Source: Mangrovibacterium sp041596335
Lineage (GTDB): Bacteria > Bacteroidota > Bacteroidia > Bacteroidales > Prolixibacteraceae
Direction of reading: 5' to 3'
Length of the DNA stretch: 64,000 bases
NCBI RefSeq assembly: GCF_041596335.1
Contig: NZ_JBFHIT010000011.1
Coordinates: 24,293-88,292, forward strand
A program made the position numbers and the translations under genes. Of this stretch, positions 42,914 through 50,447 are shown piece after piece (within the stretch, counting starts at the first letter, position 1; each line of letters starts with the position of its first letter). Below the pieces are notes generated by a model. That model was not told the origin of the DNA and ran no database searches. It was given only the letters and a program-made list of their open reading frames with translations.

Positions 42914-44116
42914 ATGAATCGGAAAATACTTCCCCCTCGAAAGAGCCGGCCAGCGCTCCGGATGATAAAATTGTGCTACCTGTTTTTATTATCCGGCGTT
43001 CTCGCTGTCGCTTGTACGAATCAACAAAAGTCGAAAACAAACACACTAACTGAAGCGGTAGAACCTACCGCCAATTCTGGCCAGATGGACTGCTGCTCTT
43101 CCGGTTTGCCTGCCCGCCCGTTCCTTCAGGCCGCTGGCAGTGCGGCTGATTCGCTTCAGCAACAATCGGACAAACAGCTGGAGGGAATGGTTTTTATTCC
43201 CGGAGGTGAATTTACAATGGGGGGCGACAGTCTTTGGGGGCGTCCGGATGAGTTCCCGCATCACCAGGTGAAAGTTAATTCGTTCTATATGGATGAGCAC
43301 GAGGTCACCAATGCACAGTTTCGGGAGTTTACAGATGCAACAGGCTATGTAACAACAGCCGAGCGAAAGCCTGAGTGGGAAGAAATTAAAAAACAACTGC
43401 CTCCGGGAACGCCAAAACCTCCGGACGATGCGTTGGTTGCTGCCTCACTGGTATTTACGCCACCTAATCATTCGGTTCCGCTGAGCAACGCTACTGCGTG
43501 GTGGAGCTGGGTACCGGGTGCCGACTGGCGTCATCCGGAAGGGCCCGATAGTTCAATCGAAGGAAAAGATCAATACCCGGTGGTGCAAATAACCTGGGAC
43601 GATGCGATGGCCTATGCGGCCTGGGCCGGAAAACGGTTGCCGACAGAAGCTGAATGGGAATATGCCTCGCGAGGAGGCGCCAAAAATACGATTTACCCTT
43701 GGGGGAACGAACCCATTGAGCAGGGAGCGGTAAAAGCCAATAGTTGGCAAGGGCATTTCCCAAACCAAAATACGGCTAACGACCGGTTTTTGCGGGCGGC
43801 ACCGGTCAAGTCGTTTCAACCCAACGGATATGGATTGTATGATATGGGTGGAAACGTATGGGAGTGGTGCAGCGATTGGTATCATGCCGATTACTACAGG
43901 CAATGTGCCGAAAACGGATTGGTCGTGAACCCGCAAGGGCCCGATTCGTCGTTCGATCCGGACGAACCGTTCACTAAAAAGCGGGTAACCCGCGGCGGCT
44001 CATTTCTTTGTAGCGACCAGTATTGCTCGGGCTTTCGGGTTGCCGCACGCATGAAAACCACCTTTGATACCAGCTTGGAACATACCGGCTTTCGCTGTGT
44101 GGTGTCGGCAGAGTAA
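42914..44116 (+). CDS. Formylglycine-generating-enzyme-like (SUMF1) lipoprotein
   Basis: The 400-residue protein has a signal peptide and the lipobox LAVAC (Cys34). The FGE-sulfatase domain spans about residues 90-398: MVFIPGGEFTMGGDSLWG, YMDEHEVTNAQFREF, KRLPTEAEWEYASRGG and YDMGGNVWEWCSDWY. The pair RGGSFLCSDQYCSGFR places Cys366 and Cys371 at the spacing of the two catalytic cysteines of true FGE. That makes it a candidate active sulfatase-activating enzyme rather than a pseudoenzyme. A linker near residues 58-66 reads CCSSGLPAR. It is preceded by the 11-bp repeat array. No sulfatase is encoded in this window. Confidence 0.88.
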   Translation: MNRKILPPRKSRPALRMIKLCYLFLLSGVLAVACTNQQKSKTNTLTEAVEPTANSGQMDCCSSGLPARPFLQAAGSAADSLQQQSDKQLEGMVFIPGGEFTMGGDSLWGRPDEFPHHQVKVNSFYMDEHEVTNAQFREFTDATGYVTTAERKPEWEEIKKQLPPGTPKPPDDALVAASLVFTPPNHSVPLSNATAWWSWVPGADWRHPEGPDSSIEGKDQYPVVQITWDDAMAYAAWAGKRLPTEAEWEYASRGGAKNTIYPWGNEPIEQGAVKANSWQGHFPNQNTANDRFLRAAPVKSFQPNGYGLYDMGGNVWEWCSDWYHADYYRQCAENGLVVNPQGPDSSFDPDEPFTKKRVTRGGSFLCSDQYCSGFRVAARMKTTFDTSLEHTGFRCVVSAE

Positions 44117-44154
44117 GCTTCCGCTTGACTTAATTAAGCGAGTTGGTTCCAACA

Positions 44155-44194
44155 AAAAAGCCATCTGCTAATCAACTGATTACAGACGGCTTTT
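44155..44194 (-). terminator. Terminator of the tRNA-Cys transcript
   Basis: On the minus strand AAAAGCCGTCTG pairs with CAGATGGCTTTT (one G-U wobble), followed by a T-tract, 8 bases past the tRNA 3' end. On the plus strand the same position is a mismatch, so it fits the tRNA better than the FGE-like gene. Confidence 0.8.
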
Positions 44195-44201
44195 GAAGTG
44201 G

Positions 44202-44272
44202 AGGTCTCTGGCGGATTCGAACCGCCGTACACGGTTTTGCAGACCGTTGCCTAGCCACTCGGCCAAGAGACC
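44202..44272 (-). tRNA. tRNA-Cys (anticodon GCA)
   Basis: The 71-nt minus-strand cloverleaf has acceptor stem GGTCTCT/AGAGACC, a D arm starting TGGCCGAGTGGCTAGGC, anticodon loop CTGCAAA with anticodon GCA, and T arm GGCGGTTCGAATCCGCC. The 3' CCA is not encoded. Confidence 0.95.
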
Positions 44273-44336
44273 TTGTTTTTCGGACTGCAAATTTATATAA
44301 AATATTTTGCTGTGCAACAGCTGCTGCCTGATTTTA

Positions 44337-44690
44337 TCATTTACTGAGCTGTACACTCACTTTTTCGAGCTGCCCTCCCATTGGCGGATTCATTTTAGAC
44401 AACTTTACGATTGCCTGCCCGATCTCTGGAAATGAACGATATATGTGATCCAGAATCCGGGTACACACATGCTCAAGCAGAGCCGACGGGATTGCCATCT
44501 CCTCGCGAACGATGTCGTAAATTTTTTGATAGTTCAGGGCGTCTTCCAGGCGGTCGCTTTGTCCGGCTTTCTCACAATCGGTGTGTATGGTCACCGAAAC
44601 AATAAATCGGGCGCCAACTTGTTTCTCAAACGGATAATGCCCGTGATAGGCATAAAATTCCATGCCATCCAATTCAATAATTCCCGCCAT
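44337..44690 (-). CDS. folB: Dihydroneopterin aldolase
   Basis: FolB cleaves 7,8-dihydroneopterin to hydroxymethyl-dihydropterin in folate synthesis. The 117-residue protein starts MAGIIELDGMEFYAYHGHYPFEKQ, with the conserved YHG, and has VSVTIHTDCEKAG, the LEDALNYQKIYDIV segment and the late KLSKMNPPMGGQLEKVSVQL. It is a single gene with a TAATTTTG box about 42 bp upstream. Confidence 0.95.
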   Translation of the reverse strand: MAGIIELDGMEFYAYHGHYPFEKQVGARFIVSVTIHTDCEKAGQSDRLEDALNYQKIYDIVREEMAIPSALLEHVCTRILDHIYRSFPEIGQAIVKLSKMNPPMGGQLEKVSVQLSK

Positions 44691-44731
44691 TTTCTTCTTT
44701 TTTAGTTGATTCTGTTCGATCAGTTTGTCCG

Positions 44732-44739
44732 CAAAATTA
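44732..44739 (-). promoter_or_regulatory. Bacteroidota -7 promoter box (TAATTTTG) of folB
   Basis: TAATTTTG on the minus strand matches TAnnTTTG and lies about 42 bp before the folB ATG at 44690. Confidence 0.5.
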
Positions 44740-44802
44740 ATTTTTCTTTTTTAGATGGTTAATTTTGTGAAATGTAAAAAGCCAATGTGCGGAATCATTT
44801 TA

Positions 44803-44810
44803 TACTTTTG
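44803..44810 (+). promoter_or_regulatory. Bacteroidota -7 promoter box (TACTTTTG) of glnS
   Basis: TACTTTTG lies 145 bp before the glnS ATG at 44955, predicting a leader of about 140 nt. A weak hairpin around 44888-44910 is the only structure noticed in that leader. Confidence 0.55.
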
Positions 44811-44954
44811 TCCCTAATCTACAGTTGCCAAAGGTGCTGCGGAAGAATCGAAACGAATTGAATCCGGAACTGACAAAACAAAAGAACGACACAATCTGAA
44901 AAATTGTCGGAAAGAGATTTTACTTTAACAAGAAGCGAATAAACAACGACTTAT

Positions 44955-46652
44955 ATGAGCGAAAGTAGTCCTGAAAAAGAAGTGGTGGTTAAGAAGAATT
45001 TCATTCACCAAATTGTTGAAGAAGAGATAAATGCGGGTAAGAATAACGGGCTGATACACACTCGGTTTCCCCCTGAGCCGAATGGCTATTTGCATATTGG
45101 ACATGCCAAATCAATTTGCCTGAACTTTGGGACAGCGCAGAAATACAAGGGTATTACCAACCTTCGGTTCGACGACACGAACCCCTCGAAAGAAGATACC
45201 GAATACGTTGATTCCATCATGGAAGACGTGCGTTGGTTAGGCTTCGACTGGGGAGATCGTTTGTTTTATGCTTCCGATTACTTCGGTAAATTGTTTGAGT
45301 TTGCCGTAAAACTGATCCGCGAGGGAAAAGCCTATGTCGATGATCAGGATGCCGAAACCATTAGCAGCCAAAAGGGAACGCCAACCCGTCCGGGACTGGA
45401 AAGTCCCTGCCGAAGCCGTTCAGTAGAAGAAAACCTGGACTTTTTCATGCGCATGAAAAACGGCGAGTTCAACGAGGGACAATGTGTGTTGCGGGCCAAA
45501 ATTGATATGGCCTCGCCAAACATGCACATGCGCGACCCGATTATTTACCGGATCATGAAAACGCCGCACCACCGCACCGGCGACCAATGGTGTATCTACC
45601 CGATGTACGACTTCGCTCACGGCCAATGCGACTACTGGGAGGGCATTACGCACTCGATTTGTACGCTCGAATTTGAAGTTCACCGTCCGTTGTACGATTG
45701 GTTTGTCGACCAGTTAAAAGATACCGACTATCGGCCACGGCAGATTGAATTTGCCCGTCTGAATCTGACTTATACCGTTATGAGTAAACGAAAATTACTC
45801 GAACTGGTGAAAGATAATCATGTAAAAGGGTGGGACGATCCCCGGATGCCGACCATCTCCGGCTTGCGTCGACGTGGATATACACCGGCCTCAATCCGTA
45901 ATTTTTCCGATCGCATTGGGGTTACAAAAGTTGACGGGATCATCGATGTTGCACTTCTGGAACACAGTATTCGCGAAGATCTGAATAAAAACGCGCAACG
46001 GGTGATGGGAGTTTTGAATCCGCTGAAGGTGGTGATTACCAACTATCCGGAAGGACAGGTAGAGCATCTGGAAGCGGTTAACAATCCCGAAAATCCGGAA
46101 GCCGGTACCCGTCAGGTTCCGTTCACCCGTGAGATCTACATTGAACGGGACGACTTCATGGAAAATCCACCCAAGAAATTCTTCCGCCTGTCGCCGGGAA
46201 CCGAAGTGCGTTTGCGCTATGCCTATTTCGTAACCTGCAACGAAGTGGTTAAAAATGAAAACGGCGAAGTAGTAGAGCTGCATTGTACGTACGATCCACA
46301 GTCGCGTGGCGGAAATTCACCCGATGGACGAAAAGTAAAAGCAACCTTGCACTGGGTATCGGTTAGCGAAAATGTGAAAGCTGAAGTGCGTTTGTACGAT
46401 CGCTTGTTTACCGATGAAGAGCCTGATGGTCATAAAGATGTTGATTTTAAGACCTTCATGAATCCCGATTCATTGACGGTTTTGGAGAACTGCTACGTTG
46501 AGCCATTTGTGAAAGATGCCAAAGCGCTGGATTCGTTTCAATTCGAACGTTTAGGCTATTTTAACCTCGACCCGGACAGCACGCAGGATGGTTTGGTATT
46601 TAACAGAACCGCACAACTACGTGACACTTGGGCTAAGATGAAAGGTAAATAA
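44955..46652 (+). CDS. glnS: Glutaminyl-tRNA synthetase
   Basis: The 565-residue class I synthetase has RFPPEPNGYLHIGHAKSICL (HIGH motif), the DDTNPSKED segment typical of GlnRS/GluRS, YDFAHGQCD and the VMSKRKL KMSKS-like loop. The C-terminal anticodon-binding beta barrels follow (about 345-555). It charges tRNA-Gln directly. It stands alone, with a strong terminator behind it. Confidence 0.97.
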   Translation: MSESSPEKEVVVKKNFIHQIVEEEINAGKNNGLIHTRFPPEPNGYLHIGHAKSICLNFGTAQKYKGITNLRFDDTNPSKEDTEYVDSIMEDVRWLGFDWGDRLFYASDYFGKLFEFAVKLIREGKAYVDDQDAETISSQKGTPTRPGLESPCRSRSVEENLDFFMRMKNGEFNEGQCVLRAKIDMASPNMHMRDPIIYRIMKTPHHRTGDQWCIYPMYDFAHGQCDYWEGITHSICTLEFEVHRPLYDWFVDQLKDTDYRPRQIEFARLNLTYTVMSKRKLLELVKDNHVKGWDDPRMPTISGLRRRGYTPASIRNFSDRIGVTKVDGIIDVALLEHSIREDLNKNAQRVMGVLNPLKVVITNYPEGQVEHLEAVNNPENPEAGTRQVPFTREIYIERDDFMENPPKKFFRLSPGTEVRLRYAYFVTCNEVVKNENGEVVELHCTYDPQSRGGNSPDGRKVKATLHWVSVSENVKAEVRLYDRLFTDEEPDGHKDVDFKTFMNPDSLTVLENCYVEPFVKDAKALDSFQFERLGYFNLDPDSTQDGLVFNRTAQLRDTWAKMKGK

Positions 46653-46682
46653 AGGCATCAATTGAGATGCTTGAAATATAAG

Positions 46683-46726
46683 AAATGAAAAGAACGAAGT
46701 TGGATGAGGCTTCGTTCTTTTCATTT
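46683..46726 (+). terminator. Rho-independent terminator of glnS
   Basis: A perfect 17-bp stem (46683-46699 with 46710-46726, AAATGAAAAGAACGAAG) has a 10-base loop and T-rich flank. Confidence 0.88.
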
Positions 46727-46792
46727 TATGGCATTTACCGATGCTTGTCGTTTATTAACCGATCTTTTCTGAAGGACGAATAGACAAACAGG

Positions 46793-46800
46793 TACATTTG
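46793..46800 (+). promoter_or_regulatory. Bacteroidota -7 promoter box (TACATTTG)
   Basis: TACATTTG lies 24 bp before the ATG at 46825 and matches TAnnTTTG. It supports that start over an upstream TTG at 46798. Confidence 0.55.
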
Positions 46801-46824
46801 AAAGGTAATTTAATTGTAACGAGA

Positions 46825-47229
46825 ATGAATCAGTCAAATTGGAACCAAAACGGTGACCCCGATCGCAGCGAAAAGAAAAAGGGAGGTTCAACTTTAGGAG
46901 TCATCCTGATTGCCATTGGGGCGTATTGGATTCTGAAAGAAACTGGCCTGTCTGTACACCTTCTTCCTGTCTGGGAAATATTTCGCGATCTCTTTGGTGA
47001 TTTGTTCCGTTTTCTGCATCAGCATTTGGGCGATTTGCTTCTACCAATACTTTTATTGGCTGCCGGCCTTTTGCTGGTTGGTGGAAAACGCAAGGTTGGA
47101 GGCCTCCTAGTGCTGATTGTTTTGCTGATCGTTATACCTGGCATCTTTGTCCCCGGAGTGATAGCGGTATTTCTATTTCCGGTTTTCATAATTATTTTGG
47201 GGATATTGGTTATCCGGAGCTTGTTATAG
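46825..47229 (+). CDS. LiaI/LiaF-like transmembrane protein
   Basis: The 134-residue protein starts MNQSNWNQNGDPDRSEKKKG, followed by hydrophobic helices: about 25-40 (GVILIAIGAYWILKETG), 70-85 (LLLPILLLAAGLLLVGG) and two more before the C-terminus. The repeated GxxLIxIGxxWL pattern matches LiaI/LiaF-type transmembrane domains (DUF5668-like). These proteins sit near envelope-stress two-component systems in other bacteria. It begins a co-directional run with a LiaF-like gene, a LytS-type kinase and a LytTR regulator. Confidence 0.75.
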   Translation: MNQSNWNQNGDPDRSEKKKGGSTLGVILIAIGAYWILKETGLSVHLLPVWEIFRDLFGDLFRFLHQHLGDLLLPILLLAAGLLLVGGKRKVGGLLVLIVLLIVIPGIFVPGVIAVFLFPVFIIILGILVIRSLL

Positions 47230-47309
47230 TTGTTTGAGGGAGTGAATAAATGATCGAAGGCAACCAGTCGATTCGTTGTACTGCCTGCCTTCGGATTTAA
47301 TGAAGATTT

Positions 47310-48014
47310 ATGATGGAAAGAAGTGGAAATAAACGATTTTATCTGGGAGTTGTTTTAATTGCTATTGGAGGCCTGCTGATGTTGCAGCGCCTAAACCTGA
47401 TTCCCTGGGATTTGGCCGAAATGTTGATTTCGTGGCAAATGTTACTGGTGGCTATTGGTGCCATCTCGCTGATGAACGGAAACCGCGTGTGGGGCGTTAT
47501 ACTAATTGGACTGGGTGTGTTCTTTCTGCTGCCTGAATTTATCGATGTTCCGCGCGAAATACGTCGTTTATACTGGCCATTTATGCTGGTTCTGGTTGGT
47601 GCGGCACTCATTTACCGACAGCATGGCAACCGTTTACACATGCCCGGCGGATCAGTCGGTAAGTCGTTCGATGAGTTTGATGATTTTGTGATCTTTGGAG
47701 GACGCGAGATCTTTATCAACTCAACAAACCTCAAAGGCGGCAGAAGTACATCTATTTTTGGTGGAGTTGAGTACGATCTCCGGCAAGCTACCTTAGCGCC
47801 AGAGGGAGCAATTGTTGATTGTATTTGCGTGTTTGGCGGTACGGGAATCAAGGTACCGCTCGACTGGCAGGTTCGCAACGAGATCACCACTATTTTTGGC
47901 GCGTTCACCGATAAACGCGGCGATACCTTCCGGCATGGACAGCTGGACACATCGAAAACAATAGTCATCAAAGGAATCACCCTTTTTGGCGGGGTTGAAA
48001 TTAAACATGTTTAA
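47310..48014 (+). CDS. LiaF-like membrane protein
   Basis: The 234-residue protein has about four membrane helices in residues 10-105, built of repeats such as FYLGVVLIAIGGLLML and VWGVILIGLGVFFLLPEF. A C-terminal beta-helical domain (about 120-234) follows with FVIFGGREIFI, STSIFGGVEYDL, CVFGGTGIKVP and ITLFGGVEIKHV. This is the cell-wall-active antibiotic response (DUF2154/LiaF C-terminal) pattern. LiaF proteins inhibit or tune LiaSR signalling in Firmicutes. The kinase gene starts 5 bp behind it, so it is likely a partner of that two-component system. Confidence 0.85.
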   Translation: MMERSGNKRFYLGVVLIAIGGLLMLQRLNLIPWDLAEMLISWQMLLVAIGAISLMNGNRVWGVILIGLGVFFLLPEFIDVPREIRRLYWPFMLVLVGAALIYRQHGNRLHMPGGSVGKSFDEFDDFVIFGGREIFINSTNLKGGRSTSIFGGVEYDLRQATLAPEGAIVDCICVFGGTGIKVPLDWQVRNEITTIFGAFTDKRGDTFRHGQLDTSKTIVIKGITLFGGVEIKHV

Positions 48015-48019
48015 GCGGC

Positions 48020-49060
48020 ATGAAGCACCCCTTCATTAATAATCGCATTTTAAGCCGCTACTATGTGGTGTTTTGGTTGTTCATTGGCTTGGTGAACCTC
48101 CTGATTCAGGTCTACTGGTACGACCTCAATTTTGAAGCCGGGCTGCTGGAGTCGATCGTCATCTTTGCTTTGTACCCAATTATGGGCGCAAGTATTTGGT
48201 TTATCATTCAATATAACCGGCTCGACGAGAGTGACTGGGCGAAGAATATTCTCTATCACTTTGTAGCAGCGACCATCCTGAACGTTATTTGGCTTTATCT
48301 GAGCTACGTATTGGCAAAAACTTTCGATGAATCACAAATGGGGTTCGTACGTAACGGCCTCCCTTCGAAAGTATTAACCGGATACTTGCTATATGTGGGC
48401 TATGTCGTCTTTTTCTATGCGGTCAATTACTACAATTCGCTGAAGGAAAAAGTAAAACGGGAATCGGAGCTAAAAATGCTGATTCGCGATGCCGAACTAA
48501 GCGCTTTGAAGTCGCAAATTAACCCACATTTCTTATTCAACAGCCTGAACAGCATTTCGTCGCTTACGATGAGCCGACCGGAAAAGGCGCAGGAGATGGT
48601 GATCAACTTATCGGCTTTTATGCGCTATTCATTGCAGCATAGCCGCGACGATATGGTGAGTTTCAAGGATGAGCTGGAGCACATTAAACTCTATCTGAGT
48701 ATCGAGAAGGTTCGCTTTGGTAAAAAATTGAATCCGTTGTTCAATATCGATGAAGCCTGCCTGAAAGCCCAAATTCCAAACATGATCCTTCAGCCCTTGT
48801 TGGAAAACGCAATCAAATACGGGGTGTATGAGGCTACCGAACCGGTTACGATTGCGATTGGCTGTCGGGCGGAGTCCAACTACTTCAGAATTACTGTTGA
48901 GAATGAGTACGATGCGCAGAGCGTGAAGAATAAAGGCGAAGGAATTGGACTGAAGAATATTCGGCAACGCTTGGAACTGATCTACGGAAATCCTCATCTC
49001 TTGCAAATTACCGATTTAAAAACGAGCTTTAAGGTTGAAATAAGGCTTCCTCAAAAATAA
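48020..49060 (+). CDS. LytS-type sensor histidine kinase
   Basis: The 346-residue inner-membrane protein has four N-terminal helices (about residues 12-140). The His_kinase domain carries the phospho-acceptor in LKSQINPHFLFNSLNSIS, and a GHKL ATPase region contains MILQPLLENAIKYGVYE and GEGIGLKNIRQRLELIYG. There is no large periplasmic sensor domain. It follows the LiaF-like gene by 5 bp and precedes its LytTR partner by 7 bp, so all three are one transcript. The signal may come through the LiaF-like protein. Confidence 0.93.
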   Translation: MKHPFINNRILSRYYVVFWLFIGLVNLLIQVYWYDLNFEAGLLESIVIFALYPIMGASIWFIIQYNRLDESDWAKNILYHFVAATILNVIWLYLSYVLAKTFDESQMGFVRNGLPSKVLTGYLLYVGYVVFFYAVNYYNSLKEKVKRESELKMLIRDAELSALKSQINPHFLFNSLNSISSLTMSRPEKAQEMVINLSAFMRYSLQHSRDDMVSFKDELEHIKLYLSIEKVRFGKKLNPLFNIDEACLKAQIPNMILQPLLENAIKYGVYEATEPVTIAIGCRAESNYFRITVENEYDAQSVKNKGEGIGLKNIRQRLELIYGNPHLLQITDLKTSFKVEIRLPQK

Positions 49061-49067
49061 ACGAGTT

Positions 49068-49817
49068 ATGAGCGAAAAACTAAATGTACTGCTGGTTGAA
49101 GATGAAGAGTTGGCGCGCGACCTGCTTAAGTCTTACCTCAAAAATCACCCCTCGATAAACCTGTTGGGCGAATGCGAGAATGGGTTCGAAGGCGTACAAA
49201 AAATCAACGAATTGAAACCCGATCTGGTTTTTCTGGATATTCAGATGCCCAAAATAACCGGGTTCGAAATGTTGCAGCTACTCGACCACAAACCGGATAT
49301 TGTTTTTACCACAGCCTACGACGAGTATGCGCTGAAAGCTTTTGAAATTAACGCGGTCGACTACCTGCTAAAACCGTTCTCAAAAGAACGTTTGCTGGCA
49401 GCGATTGACAAGGTGCTGGAGAGACGGGGGAACGCCGAAGAACAGAGTGACAAAATCAGCCGGCTGAGTGAGTTGTCAACAGGAGAATACCTGGAACGAA
49501 TTGTGGTAAAAGATCGCCATAAGATTCACATCATTCTAAGTTCGCACATTCGATACATTGAGTCGATGGATGATTATGTGCTCATTTATACACCGGATGG
49601 GCGGCATACAAAGCAAAACACCATGAAGTTTTTCGAAACTCATCTCGATCCGCGCGAGTTTATCCGAATTCACCGATCGTTTATCGTTAGTGTGTCAGAG
49701 ATTGAAGAAATACAACAATACGAGAAAGAGTCGTATGTTGTCATCCTGAAAGACAGAACGAAACTAAAAGTAAGTAAGTCGGGCTATAAGAATTTAAAGG
49801 AAGCGCTTGATTTTTAA
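49068..49817 (+). CDS. LytTR-family response regulator
   Basis: The 249-residue protein has a receiver domain (about 5-120) with acidic residues VEDEELA, the phospho-accepting Asp in DLVFLDIQMPKITGFEML, and the lysine in DYLLKPFSKERLL. A LytTR DNA-binding domain follows (about 150-248; IVVKDRHKIHIILSSHIRYIES and IRIHRSFIVSVSEIEEI). It should act with the kinase directly upstream. LytTR proteins bind pairs of roughly 9-bp direct repeats; none was recognised near its own operon. Confidence 0.95.
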   Translation: MSEKLNVLLVEDEELARDLLKSYLKNHPSINLLGECENGFEGVQKINELKPDLVFLDIQMPKITGFEMLQLLDHKPDIVFTTAYDEYALKAFEINAVDYLLKPFSKERLLAAIDKVLERRGNAEEQSDKISRLSELSTGEYLERIVVKDRHKIHIILSSHIRYIESMDDYVLIYTPDGRHTKQNTMKFFETHLDPREFIRIHRSFIVSVSEIEEIQQYEKESYVVILKDRTKLKVSKSGYKNLKEALDF

Positions 49818-49881
49818 GCTCGGGCACCGGCGATAACTTTCGCTAAAGTCCAAAATAATCTGTTCCCTTTCATTCTTTTTA

Positions 49882-49889
49882 TACCTTTG
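49882..49889 (+). promoter_or_regulatory. Bacteroidota -7 promoter box (TACCTTTG)
   Basis: TACCTTTG lies 18 bp before the ATG at 49908 and matches TAnnTTTG. It should drive the small membrane protein and pullulanase genes. Confidence 0.6.
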
Positions 49890-49907
49890 CAGACCAAACG
49901 AACAAAC

Positions 49908-50447
49908 ATGCGTGCAAGAATTTTTTGGCTTATCTTTTTCGCTCCTGCCTTGTGTTTTGGCCAGAATGAGGTCAAATCAAATGCGCCTGAGTTTTTTCTG
50001 TTTCTGGCAGTCATTCTGATTGTTCCACTTTTATTCTTTGCCGGAACTTATTTCCGGAAGAAAAAGAACGGTAGAAGCAGAACGTGGTTTTCGAAAGGCA
50101 ATTTGGAAATTCGGTTAACCGGCAATAAGCGGTACCGCCCCGACACATTGACGTTGACTGTTCGAAATAATCAATCAAACGCGGTTGATCTGGAAGCACC
50201 GATTCTAATTATCCGCAAACTGTGGTCGATTCGTCGGTTTAAATTAAAAGGAATAAATCGCGCCGAAATTTACCCTCTATTTCTGGATTCCGGCAAAACA
50301 CATGAACTTCAGTTGAAGTTGGATGTTTTTCATAAACACGATCCTACGTTACGGTCATACTATTGGGCCATGATACGGATCAAGAATACAACTGGAAGGG
50401 TTTATACGACCAACTATATAACTTTACGTAAAAGCTTGATCTCTTAA
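49908..50447 (+). CDS. Hypothetical membrane protein upstream of pullulanase
   Basis: The 179-residue protein (from ATG 49908; a TTG at 49887 overlaps the promoter box) has a signal-peptide-like start (FWLIFFAPALCFGQ). A second hydrophobic helix spans about 30-46 (FLFLAVILIVPLLFFAG). A basic linker and an all-beta C-terminal domain (about 65-179) follow. The beta domain looks Ig-like, but I do not recognise a family. Its TAA stop overlaps the pullulanase ATG as TAATG, so the two are translationally coupled. Confidence 0.68.
   Translation: MRARIFWLIFFAPALCFGQNEVKSNAPEFFLFLAVILIVPLLFFAGTYFRKKKNGRSRTWFSKGNLEIRLTGNKRYRPDTLTLTVRNNQSNAVDLEAPILIIRKLWSIRRFKLKGINRAEIYPLFLDSGKTHELQLKLDVFHKHDPTLRSYYWAMIRIKNTTGRVYTTNYITLRKSLIS

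Noticed and set aside
44811..44954. Possible riboswitch or T-box in the long glnS leader
   Set aside because: Only a weak hairpin is visible, with no T-box-like conserved segments, and T-boxes are not expected in this phylum.
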